Assembly: GCA_020746105.1 (NCBI GenBank)
Contig: CM036619.1
Location: forward strand, 56,655,135-56,719,134
Source of the DNA: Trogon surrucura
Taxonomy: Eukaryota > Chordata > Aves > Trogoniformes > Trogonidae
Reading direction: 5' to 3'
DNA length: 64,000 nucleotides
Shown: positions 25,358-36,900 of the stretch, in pieces
Numbering within the stretch: position 1 is the stretch's first letter
How the letters are laid out: the number at the start of each line of letters is the position of its first letter
Notes under the pieces: model-generated
Seen by the model: the letters and a program-made list of their open reading frames with translations, nothing else
What the model was told of the DNA's origin: nothing
The model's database searches: none
Translations under genes and position numbers: made by a program

Positions 25358-25453
25358 TGTCGCGGGTTAGGGCTGGGCCAGCCACTAACGCGGACAGACG
25401 CTCTCTAAACTAAATCACTAAACAGGACTGGGTTTTTAGCTAAACCCAGGACA
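25358..25453. mobile_element. 96-bp TGTC...GACA element with 5-bp target duplication
   Basis: The element begins TGTCGCGGGTTAG. Its reverse complement begins TGTCCTGGGTTTAG, so the ends form an imperfect inverted repeat of about 13 bp. It is flanked by perfect direct repeats ACTTT (25353-25357 and 25454-25458). Two strong hairpins fill most of it: one at 25361-25395 (CGCGGGTTAGGGCTGG pairing with CCAGCCACTAACGCGG, small bulges) and one at 25428-25449 (CTGGGTTT and AAACCCAG around a 6-base loop). The TGTC...GACA ends and 5-bp duplication fit an internally deleted avian ERV LTR. A small non-autonomous inverted-repeat element is the alternative. It has no coding capacity. Confidence 0.7.
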
Positions 25454-25458
25454 ACTTT

Positions 25459-27129
25459 TTAGTGTTATTTTTTTAACCCCATTAAAAGGAGAAAATACAG
25501 AACCTTTTATGGCATTTAGTATTTTGCAGCAGTTCCCCATGCCTTGATGCTTTGCAAGGCAAGACTCAGTTCTTCCGGTACATAATCACCAGGTAATTCA
25601 TTTCTGAGAAGTGTATACTATGGCTTAATCTTTGGTGGATTCATGAACACATGAACATGAGTGGAGGTAACAGAGTAAGTGTCCATGTTAATAGAGGAAG
25701 AAAAAAATATACTAAAGACAGAAAAAACTCACCTCCATCTTCCAGTTTATTTTTCAGATCCCAAGAGTAACAATGTATAAACAGAGTGGAACACTGATTT
25801 TGCTAACAAAGCTCAGCAGACCACTAGACAATGATTTAAAATATTGCACTGTAAATAAAGGATGTCATTTAAGATGCTGTTTTATGCGCATCATAAAATA
25901 AGTCGGGAGCAGGAAAACTGCAGCCAGAGGAGTTGCAGACCTCTAGCAACATTTTCACATATATGCCACATAACTCCACCTGTTGAAGCCAATTCCAATA
26001 AGGTAAAACTGCTCTGAAGTACTTTTCTATAGCACTTCTCACTTATTTCTTCTTCAGTCAGTGATGGTATTAAAGGTCATATGGGTATTTACTATTGGCA
26101 AGATAGGCACGAGGGAAAGTGCTGAAGCAGGCAAGCATGATGGTGGCAGGCCTGGAGAAGAGGCAGGAAGCTGATATGAAGAGTAAAGGCTTTTCTGGGG
26201 CCAAGGCAGCCCCTGAACCTAAATTACTCAGAGCGTCTTCCCTGCTGAATGACCTCAGAACCCTTCCTTTGTGGTTGGGGCTGAGGAAGAGGTATTGACC
26301 AAAAAAATTATGTGATCCACAAGTTTTACTATGATCAGCTGATTTCGAAGATAAAGCATTTCAGTAATTTCCATGTATTTATTATCATATTTTTCAAATG
26401 ACTTATGGTCCTATGCATGTTCTTAGCATACCTACACCAGATTGCAAGAGATGAAATATATGTATTAATCCTTCCTGACTTAATTTCTGTCACCTGTCCT
26501 CCAATCTCACATGAATGCAAACTTAGATCTGTCTTATAGCCAGATTCTGCAGAAGTAGGTTTAGGACATCGGATCATCAAGGTTCAGATGGATCTGGCCA
26601 TCTATCTGTTTTTTCTTGTTTGTTACTGGTGTGTTCAAATAACCCAAGATGAATCATCTTGCTTGAAAGGATGCTATTAATGAAAAGACCTACCAAGAAA
26701 ACACTGTGTCTGACAAAAAATGCAAGTGAGAATGACTGCAAATACTCTGTATTCCTGCCTGCTAAAAAATAATGGCTCTTATTTCTCATTCATGTCTTGA
26801 AAGAGCTCAATTTCTGTCATCATCCACTCCCCATTAACACTCTTACACTTTCACCTAATGACAATTTTCCCACTTGGGTAGAGTTTCTGCCCATTCGCCA
26901 GGCCTGTTTGAGAACCAGGTCCATCTACCTTGGTGTCCAGGTACTACCTGGCAGGGAGGTAGCGCTGCCTTTAGGCCAGGCCACGGCCGATCCGCCACAG
27001 GTACCAAACAACACCCGGGAGCCGGCTCCAACACTTCAAGCCTCATCCACAGGCAACCTGGACCCAAGCCAGAGCTGCCAGCGGCAATAGGGAGTTTGAG
27101 ATTATTTGCCCAAATTGACCCTTCGGGCA
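25459..27129. other. Intergenic DNA upstream of VAPA CpG island
   Basis: AT-rich to about 26.85 kb, then GC content rises toward the promoter. No gene or repeat is recognised. Confidence 0.5.
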
Positions 27130-27259
27130 CTCACGACCCAGCCTCGCCCTCCCTCTTCCAGCTTCGAGGGAAGGGCCGGACAAACCACACGCGGGCCGTG
27201 AGGGCCGCGCTCCCCCCCGAGTCGCCGGGTGCTGGAGCCAACCTCAGCTTCCCGCAACG

Positions 27260-27278
27260 ACTACAACTCCCGGCATGC
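27260..27278 (+). promoter_or_regulatory. ZNF143/SBS-like site
   Basis: ACTACAACTCCCGGCATGC closely matches the long ZNF143/THAP11 (Staf-binding) promoter motif. It lies about 620 bp upstream of the VAPA start codon. Confidence 0.7.
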
Positions 27279-27307
27279 CCCGCGGCCGCCCGCTCGCCCA
27301 CCGCGCG

Positions 27308-27326
27308 GCCCGCCGGGAGCGGTAGT
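27308..27326 (-). promoter_or_regulatory. Second, inverted ZNF143-like site
   Basis: On the minus strand ACTACCGCTCCCGGCGG matches the same motif in the first third and in CTCCCGGC, with changes at other positions. It lies about 40 bp from the first site in opposite orientation. Confidence 0.45.
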
Positions 27327-27569
27327 TCCCCCAGCGGCCCCGCAACTGCCCGAGGCCCCGGGCCCGCGGCGAGATTTCTCTGCCTGCGGTTCGCGGCGCT
27401 GTTCGTGCTCTGTGTGTGTGTATGTACGTGTTCGGCAGGGAGAAAACGCCACTTCTCACTCCGCTCCCGCACCTCCGGCGGCTCCAGCGGGGGGCGGCTG
27501 TGAGGGACGGGCGGGGCTGGACCCGGTCGCTGGGTCTCGCTCCAACCGCCGGCGCGGGAGCTGTGCGCG

Positions 27570-27581
27570 ACGCATGCGCGC
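27570..27581. promoter_or_regulatory. NRF1-like site
   Basis: ACGCATGCGCGC contains the palindromic core GCATGC with CG on each side, matching the NRF1 consensus. It lies about 320 bp upstream of the VAPA ATG. Confidence 0.6.
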
Positions 27582-27808
27582 AGGCCCCACTCGCTGTCGC
27601 CGCCGCCCTCGTGCCTGCGGAGGGCTGGCGTTGCCGGCCGGCCCTTGATCCAGTCGCGCGGGGAGGCGGCGAGCAGGGCTCGGGGCGGCAACGCGCGCAG
27701 CGGCAGGCGGCAGCGCCCGCCCTCGGCCCGCGCCCCGCCGGCAGCGCCCGCAGCCGCGCGGAGCCACTGCCCCCTCCCCCTCCCCGCCGTGAGGGAGCGG
27801 CGGCGCCG

Positions 27809-27879
27809 CCCGGCCTCCCCCTCCTGCTCCTCCTTCTTCTCCTTCCTCCTCCTCCTCCCTCCTCCCACCCCTCCTCCCG
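27809..27879 (+). repeat. Polypyrimidine tract in VAPA 5' leader
   Basis: About 70 bp are almost entirely C and T, with repeated CTC and TCC units, just upstream of the start codon. A short GAGC repeat (27885-27896) then leads into the ATG. Confidence 0.8.
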
Positions 27880-27897
27880 CCGGAGCGAGCGAGCGAG

Positions 27898-27973
27898 ATG
27901 GCGGCCGCCGGGGCTCTGGCAAAGCACGAGCAGATCCTGGTGCTCGATCCGCCCACCGACCTCAAATTCAAAG
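27898..27973 (+). CDS. VAPA: VAPA exon 1 (start codon)
   Basis: The ATG sits in strong context (gagATGg: G at -3 and +4). It encodes 25 residues beginning [19 protein letters not shown] plus the first base of Gly26. The donor is g|gtgagg. The [18 protein letters not shown] stretch is the diagnostic VAPA N-terminus and the first MSP strand. The alanine-rich start is one residue shorter than the human one as I recall it. Confidence 0.95.
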
Positions 27974-30900
27974 GTGAGGGGGAGCCCCGCGCCGGGGAAG
28001 AGGGGGAGGGGGTGGAGTGGGGGGCAGCGGGACGGCCCGGTCCGGCGGAGCGTCCCGTTTCGCCTCGGCACTGAGCCGCCTTCAGGCACCTCGTTCCCCT
28101 CCTCTCCCGGGCCGCGGTGCCGGGCCCTGCCCGCCCGGGTCTGTCGCGGGGGGTGGTGGGGGGGGCGCCGCCGAGCCGGTGAACGGGCTCGGCCGCCGCC
28201 ATCTTGGGATCCCGTGTCTGCGGCCCCAGCGGATGCCCGCCCGCTCTGCCGGGCGCGGCGCTCAGGGGCCGGCCGCCCCCCTCCGGCCCCCGCCGGTGCG
28301 CCACTCTGGCCGCTGCTCCCGCCTGTCCGCCGCATGCTGGTGCGGCCGCTGCCGTGTCACCCGCGCCGCTCGGAGGCCTGGCCCTGGAGTAGCGGGGCCC
28401 GAGGAGGGCGAGTCGCTCTGCTGTCATTTGTGTGGCCGCGGGGTCTGCGCGGCCGCCGGTCGCTCTCCGCGCAGTCTCTCTGTGCCAGTGGCGGGTGGGA
28501 GAGGCCCCGGAGGAGGGGACTGAAGCCTTGCCGCCGTGCGGGGGAGCGGACGCACACACACACACACGCAAACTCTTCAGGAGGCTGCCCTCACGTCTGG
28601 CCTTCTCCGCCTCCCGCGCCCCGTTGGGCCGGCTGTGGGCGCTTGTCAGAGCCCAGCCCTGTGCCCCGCCGGTGTCCCCGGGCCGGTGCGGTTTTGCCCC
28701 ATCACTGTCGGGGTGCGGGAGCAGGCGGTGTGCGGGTACTCGCGTCCTCTCCCCGGTGCAGCCTGGCCAGCTGGCCTGGCAAACGACTCCCCGCGCTTTC
28801 CCTCAAGTTGTCATGTTTCAGGCAGGTTCTCGATACGTAAACAGGCAGCTCGCTCCTTTCTTGGGAATGAGAGAGAGGAATGTGTGCGTTTCGGAAGTTT
28901 CTGTATATTGGGTATATTGCGCGCCGACCGTATGACACGCTGCTGTCAAAACAGGTCCCAGTTAGTACTGTTGTCATGTGCCCTTTTTTCTTCCTAGTAA
29001 ATTAGTTGTGGAAAGGAAGGCTCTTACAAAGATGAGTGTTCTGTGAAAGGTAAGGACATAAGGAAAAGCGGGATAGAGTAAGTAGTTTTAGCAGTGTCCT
29101 GTGATTACAGGTTATACCCAATAAAGGGCATTGAGAAAAATTTTGGAACACTTCGGATTTAGAATCAGCAGTTTTAGATAGTTTTTTTTAAACCTGTTTA
29201 TGTTATCTGAACTTAGGTTTTTTGTGACTAGTGTCAGCACATGTACTTGCCTAATCGTATAACTGTTTCTATCTTATTTTGTTTTTAGAAGACTCATTTT
29301 GCGTTGTGATCGAGGGACAGAGTGGAATTTATGATGTTGTAAAAACCTTTAAAGGGCCAACTAGAATAAATTGATGTTTATCTTAGAAAAGAACACTGTA
29401 TTCTCCCAAAACACATTTTACTGGTCTGGCTTCCAGGAAGAAAGCTTAAGTCTGGTTTATTTGAGATGTTTTTAACAACCTCTGCTTGATTTATTGATCC
29501 ATCAAATCAGCGAAAAACCAAAATCTATCTGATCACACGTTAATTTCTTAATAGCTTTATTTTTTTACATATTTTAATTGCATATTCACAGTCAAAACTC
29601 TAGCAGGAACTTATCTTTTTCATTCCTGTTTTGTGTTGTTAAAATGCTGCCACATCTAGCTGCACTCAGATTTCAATACACTGTATTATTGCAAGAACAG
29701 GTTGGAGGAAAATACTTTTTTTTTTTTATTATAATTAAAAAGCTGCTGTGCCTAATTTGAAGCTTTCAAATGTTGAGCTGTCCTCCAGCTGGAAGTGAGC
29801 CATATTTATGCAATATGAAATAAAGTGTTGATACAGGGAATATAGAATAAATACTGTATTAGAAATTCTGCCTGTGTGAAGCCATTGCCAGTTAGTGATC
29901 TTTACTGTGCTGTGTGTTTATGCACTTAGAGCATGAAACGTGTATTATTCAGGTTTAAAGTTTTGGCTAATGCATATATTAGGAAAATTTCTGTAGACAA
30001 GATTGAGCAAGAACAAAATCTGAAGCGTAAAGAGACTGCAGTCTTAATACTCCATGGAAAGCACTCTTTATTACTACATTATTACAGTAATATCCTATAG
30101 AAAGAGGTGTCTGTTGAGAGAGCTTTGGGTGTGCTCTCAATAAATATTCTGAGATGTTTAAAAAGGTTTGTGGGCCACAAACTAATTCAGTTCTAAAGTA
30201 GTACATTGAAGAGTATGATATTGGCAGAAGGGAATTGTGAGTGTTATCTTTTAAAAAGTAATTGCTTAGAGTATGACTCAGAATAAGTGTAACATTGTAG
30301 CAACGTCATACAACTTGCTTTAAAAAAAGTACATATTTTCTCAGTGCAGTTGGTTATTCAGAGTTACTGTATTGGGACAATTATCCATTATTATTTTTGA
30401 CGTAATACTGACTATGTGTATGTAACAGAGATCCAGTTTTAAGTTTAAACATCTGAACCGGATTAATAATTTTATTGGTTTTCTTGCCTCAGAAACTTAG
30501 AATGAATTTGCTGACCTTTAGGGTGACAGTGAAATGTCTTCGTATGTCGCTATGCAAATAATGATTTAAATTTAAAGGTATGTAGGACTTACTTTAAGGA
30601 GTTGTTGACAAGGCTTTAAAATCATCATTGCTTGATGGAATGGTCTTTTTTTTTTTTTTAATCTACTTTTACCTGTTCAGTAAAAATAAGGTCTATAACA
30701 CGTTTATCCTGAATTTTATTCCACACATTCAGGGTGAGGTCTAAAGAACTTGGTAACTAACACAATACTATTTCCCTTGGTGACCAAAAGATTACAATCT
30801 TATTTTTATAGTACTTTGCATTCCTAGAAATTTCAGTCACCAATTGCATTTTGGGTCATGGTTGATTCCCTCTGCTTCTGTGATAGCTAGTTGTCTTTGG

Positions 30901-33900
30901 ATTCTGGGACCATCAGGAATACCTAAGGAAGACCACAAAACAAATAAGTACTTTTCATAGTCTTGTGCAAATATGAGAAGGGGAAAAATTGCACTTAAAA
31001 GTGATGAAACTAAAAGACAAAATATCGCTTTCAGCGACTCCATATGGAGCATTAAGAATTTGCCTTATGGTTCTTTTATCTGGGTCTTCAGCCATGTTAT
31101 TCCTGTAGGTTAGCTTTTTTCTGTATTTTAGTCTACTGTATTTTGTTTAGCTTCTCAAAACTGAAGTTGTTTGTTTAGGACTGGATAGGAAGAGTGAAAC
31201 ACAAGGCACTTAAAACCAACTAATTTGAAAGGTGGAACATCTCTTGCTTCTTTTTGGGATCTTTTTCGTGTGACTCATACATGTAATCATTGTCTGTAGC
31301 GCTAGTTTAGCAAAGACTGATAATCTGGTTCCTTGTTAATAAATACATTACATTAAAATATTTTTAAACAGTTTTGTAGTTAAATAACAGCACTTGGAAG
31401 TTTTCGATTTGAAGAATTTTAGTGGTTTTATGGAAACTTTGTGTTCCTTAAATCAAAGAAGCCAGTTTTTCAGTTGTAGTTACTGTGTATTTAAGTTGGT
31501 TTAGAATTATGGTATTTTTTAACGAACCTCTGTGAAATCTTTAAATCAGTCATAAGACATGTTTCTGCAACACCTAATTGAAAATCAACACCAGCTGATT
31601 TGATGAGCCTTGGAAGATTAGTAGACAGTGTTCAGAATTTGAATTTCATGTGATTCAGAGGTGTCTGACTGGCAGTAGTCAGACACTTATAAAAATGTTT
31701 GAATATTCTAAATTGATACCGTGTACTGAAGTTCTTGCTTACAGGTGTGCGAAATCCAATTACGTTACCTTTGTAAACATCTCAAAATAAGGAGGCGCAC
31801 TTCTGGTTTTTTTTTTAATACCTCAAGGCTTGAAGTAAGTCACCGAGTAAGCAGACTTAAAATCAACTCTTGAGTTACTGGGAGAGATCAATATAACGGA
31901 TGATGTTTGATATCTTGTTATTAATTAGATTCATAATCTGGGATTGTAAGTGTATGGTATCACCTATCAGCTGGTATATATTGAAATGACTTTCCAGGTG
32001 AGGTAGAGAGCGCTTCACTTAGATATTATAGCCTATTCTGAAATGCAGATTTCCACGACCTTTTGAATAATACAAAAATAGTGCTGTAGGTAAATTTGTA
32101 ATTGTTACACAGCTATTGGTAACATTGAAGGCCACAGGCTATGTGTTGCTGCAAATGGAGAAGGTGGAATTTAAAGGCAAAAATAGCTCAACATTAAGTG
32201 CATTCCCTGCCTTCAAGGTCTGTTGCCAGAATTGGCCCAGGATATCTTTTAGTGTAGCCAGTTTGAAGTTCTCAGATGTGATCTTGCTGCATTATTTGTG
32301 TGTCAAATTTGATTGTGTCAAATTTACTCGTGTTTTCACTCTATTCAAAGTACTAGCAGATCTGTACTGACCCAGCTTTCTAAGATAGGTTAAAAACCAG
32401 GTGATTGGGATGTTAGTTTTCTGGTATCTTCATTCAAGAACATTTTTAAAACTAAACAATATGAGTACAGAGGGGTAAAACTGGCTGTAAGTGATTGCGA
32501 ACACAGTTGTGGCTTTTTGATCCTTTGAAGTGATTCTGTTTAAGTTTGATTTCCCCCCCCCCTCCGACTGAATATTGTTTGATGACGAAAATTGAACTCA
32601 GTATTCAACAAGTAGTATTTTGACTTATTTCTTTTTTTTTTAAATCCAAGGATTCCTGAAATTGCTTACTCTTTCTGTATCTGTGCTCTATGCATTGTTT
32701 TTTGGTTCAAATTTACTATTTGTTAATATTTATTTATTTATTACTGATAAATATTAATAAAAATTTAGCACAAAATGATTGGTGGGAGTGTATTGAGAAA
32801 GGGAAAGGAAGATAATTTTTTACCAGGTATTGCTTAAGAGGTGATACTAAATTGGTATATATGTCTCTAACATGGTATTAGACTGCGTTTAAAACTATTA
32901 AAAAGGGTGTTGTATTGATGTGTGAAGTCAGGCATATTATAGATGTTAGATTATATTTTGTTCAGATCTTATGTTGTCAGTTCTAGTTTGCTATTTGTTT
33001 TAAGATTCAACAGCGGAAGATTTTCCTCTGATGATAGAGGTATACAGCAGTGAAGATTTGAAATTTTTGTCCTTTGTCTCCCATTTGTAGGACTCTGTTT
33101 TACCTAGTGTTGCATCCTCACTAGACAGAGGAAACACTATCCAGACATGTCTTGTACTTCTGGTGTAGTCACTGGTATAAAACCTTCACCTTTACATTGT
33201 CATTAGTATAAAGTGCCTAATCATTCTACTTGTTGATAGCCTAAGCAAGTGTTCTGGATCAATGTAATAGATCATTATTAATATTGTAAAAAATACTGTA
33301 TTATATGTGAACTCCGTACCATTGTTCAAGGCCAGATTGAAAACTAGAAACTTACCATGAACAAGAGCAGATGTTTTATGCATCAGTTAATAGATCTGAA
33401 TATTTAGTGTACCAGCTGTCCATTGTGGTATTACAAAGTGTTCCTGTTTTGGCTTGTTGTGGTTTGTGAATGTGTTTTACTTTCTGACCAACTTTGTCTT
33501 TAGGAGATGTTTGTTAACCAGATCTTTGTGACCATAGTCATTAAAGGGTTATTACATGCTCAGCTTACACTCCATAAATTCAAGTTGGAAAAGGCTTCTG
33601 GAGAGAACTTGCTCTGTGTAAAATGGGAAAAAAATCACTGACTAATTAGACAGGTATTACATTTTCCAGTGTGAAAGTTGTCAAATTACCAGACTTGTTG
33701 TCAGATGAGTCGGCTAAGTGTGTATAAGCTAATTTCTTAAAAAAAAAATCATCAAAATGACTCTACTAAGGTAATTTCTGATGTGTTATTCTTGAAAATA
33801 AAAATGCAGAAATACAAGGTAGAATTCTAGTAGCTTTTTTCCCTTAATGTAGTAAGACTTTATCTGGTGCATAGTGATCTTGGCCTGTTCAACTTCTCTT

Positions 33901-36900
33901 GCTTTTTTTTTTTTTTTTGTGTTGTATACAGTTATTTCATTGCATTGTAAAATATTTGACAATTTAGATGTCATTTTATTTTATGTTTTGAAAGTATTTA
34001 GAAATCCATGGTTATGTAAAAGAAAATAAATATTTTCAGTTTATTTCTATATGAACAAGGTCTTGAGAGTTAATTTGCTAAATATTATCCTGGTGTAGGA
34101 CTTAAGATGTTTGATTTTTAATAACATGAATAAGGAAGAAAAGAAAAAAAAAATGTTAGCCTGAATTAAAAAAAGATAGTCACATCACAGTTTTCTCCTT
34201 CTGTTTCTCAAAGTTTGGTCTCACTTGGAGTAATTCTTAATTTGACACTTCAGTGCTGGAATAGGTCTGACCTTGATAGTATGCAAAGCCTTAGAGGAAA
34301 GAAAAATTAAAGACATGGAGGTAAATGGAACGTGGAATACAAAGCACCAGGAGTGTCCTGGGTACAAGGTGCCAGTTGGATATGAGACTTCCTTCTCTAC
34401 CTGTGTCTCTGTTTTTCATCTCTTCTGTGGGTATCTCCCAGACAAAACATAATCCTGCCACTGGATGTGTTGAGTGTCATTATGTTATTTTCTAGAATGG
34501 TTTGGTTTTGAAGCTGCCCTCCTGTGGGCAGGGCTGTCCTTTACTAGATGAGGTTGCTCAGAACTCCATCCAGCCTGACCTTGAATGCTTCCAGGCATGG
34601 GGCATGCATAGCTTCTTTGGGCAACCTGTCCCAGTGTCTTGCCATACTCACCGTGAAAAGTTTCTTATGTCTGATCTAAACCTACCTTTTTTCAGTTTAA
34701 CTCCATTGCCCCTTGTCACTACAGGCCCTGGTGAAGAGTCTTTCACTGTCTTACGAGGCCTGTTTATATGTTGAAAGCGCTCTTTTCTCCAGCCTGAACT
34801 ACCTTGAACTGTGTTAGCCTTTCATCACAGGAGGGGTGCTCCAGCCTTATCATCATTATTGTGGCCCTCTAGATCCTGTTTTTATGTGTATCTTGTACTG
34901 GGAATCCCAGAGCTGAACACAGTACTCCGCTGAGTTTCTAATGTGAGCAGCACAAAGGGGAGCAATCACCTCCCTTGACCTGCTGGCCCTGCTTCTATTT
35001 ATGCAGTGCGGGATATGGTATGCTTTCTGGACTGCAAGCACACATTGCCAGCTCATGTTCAATTTTTCATCCGCCAGTATTCCCAAATTCTTCTCCGCAG
35101 GGCTGCTCTCAATCAATTTGTCCACCTGTCTGTATTGATTTTGGGGATTGCCCTGACCCATGTGCATGATTTTGTGCTTGGACTTGTTGAGCTTCATGAG
35201 GTTCACATGGGCCCAGTCCTCAAGCCTGCCAGTTTGTGCATTTGATGTGTGCTAATAATAGTACTGCTGTTTTCTCATTTTAGTTGGAAGTGATGAAGAA
35301 GGAGTAAAAGTAGAGACTACTACTTTTCACAGGATTATTGCGAGTGTGACGAGTCATGAAATGAGGGGAAATATGAGACTGTAGTTTTGTAGTGAAGGAG
35401 GTATTAATGTCAAGGTTTATGTCATTGATGAAGGTTTATCTGAATGCATCCCTGGCAAAATTTAGTTAGAGAAAATGAACCCAAATGGGAATGGTGCAGT
35501 GAAAAAGTTATTAATGTGAGGTAGAATAGCTTGGCTTGTTTATCTTAGCAAAATGAAGACTGAAAGAGGATCTGATTGCTATCTATAAATATATTAGAAG
35601 AGGTAAGCACTAGGGAAAAGAAACGCTATGTAGGCTAAAGGGTAGGATTGGTACAAAAATGAATTGTCATCAAATGGCTCTGAATGTATTTAGATCATTA
35701 GAAACTAGCTGAATTTCAAATCTGAATCATGTCGGTCTGAATAAACCTTCCAAAAATTACGTGGGCAAAAATAGTTCTGACTTTTTCAGATACCATCTTA
35801 CAAAATGGTTTGTTTCACGTGGACTTCAGAAGGCTTCTCCTTGGTTGTCAGCTTACTATGTTCTTGAAAGTTTGGTAGGACAGTAGTGGTACCTAATCGC
35901 CTACTTAAGCCAGAAGCTGGTATGTCGTATTACATTCCAAGACATTAGAATAGCTTGGCTGAAATAGGTGTTTAATGTTCTTTTTCTTTGTAAGAAAAGA
36001 TGTTCATAAATTTAAAACTCATATACATGGGAGTAAATGCTCTGTATGTGAAGTAACTTTAGTAGTTCTAATTCATAGGAATATGATTCTCTTTAGCTCA
36101 GATAATTTAATTAGCTCAGATAATTCAGATAACAGTATGATGTTAATATGACCACTAAGTCTAGTGGACACAATGAAAGTAAAAACTCTTTTTTAATTTG
36201 TATGTCTATTAGATATTTATGAGACATATTCCATGTTGCAGCTCAAGTTAGAACTCTAGCTGCTTCCACAGAAGTGAGCTGTCTGGTCCTGGAAGCTTGG
36301 CTGTATTAGGTCAGTATTGTGATGTGAAGGTAAAGGAGGGAGTAGAGTTTGTGATGCTGTCTGGATGACAAGGATTCAATGGATGGACCACTTGGTGGAT
36401 AAGGAATTGTCTGGATGATATCCAGACAATCCTAAGAACAGGTATAGGCTGGACGATGAGTGGATTAAGAGAGCAGCCCTGTTGAGAAGGACTTGGGGAT
36501 GCTGGCTGATGAGATGCTCAACATGAGCTGGCAGTGTGTGCTGGCAGCCCAGAAAGCCAGCCATATCCTGGGCTGCATTAAAAGAAGCATGGTCAGCAAG
36601 TCAAGGGAGGTGATTCTTCCCCTCTTTTCTGCTCTTGTAAGACTTGAAGACTGTGACTGAATGCAACTTCTATTTAAAGTGGATGCTTGTTTTTTTTCAG
36701 TGACAGTAGGATATGCTGTACTTCTGCCTCGGAGATTTGGGCAATGGAGATCTCTAGTTTGTGCTTTCAGAGACTGAAAGGTCCCCTTGAAACTGAAGTG
36801 GACTCTTGATGTCTTTGGGAGGTAGTCCAGTGTTAGCTAGACATGTTTGTAGGAAATTTTCATGTCTGATATATAAGCCTGTTTAGACTGGGCTCTGTGT

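Larger units (their letters stand above)
27130..28760. promoter_or_regulatory. VAPA: VAPA CpG island promoter
   Basis: GC content and CpG density jump sharply relative to both sides. The island covers the VAPA 5' flank, 5'UTR, first coding exon and about 0.8 kb of intron 1. There is no convincing TATA box near the start. ZNF143-, NRF1- and YY1-like motifs, typical of broad housekeeping promoters, are present. Long open frames on both strands here follow from high GC content, not from coding. No divergent gene is recognised on the minus strand. Confidence 0.85.

Noticed and set aside
11881..27129. TXNDC2 between RAB31 and VAPA
   Set aside because: No thioredoxin active-site (WCGPC-type) coding sequence or repeat region was found on either strand. 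The gene is likely absent here, as expected outside mammals.
27131..28935. Long open frames on both strands (up to about 470 codons) across the CpG island
   Set aside because: They overlap in several frames at once and are rich in Arg, Gly, Pro and Ala, as expected from GC-rich DNA where stops are rare. Only the short VAPA exon 1 frame is supported by homology.
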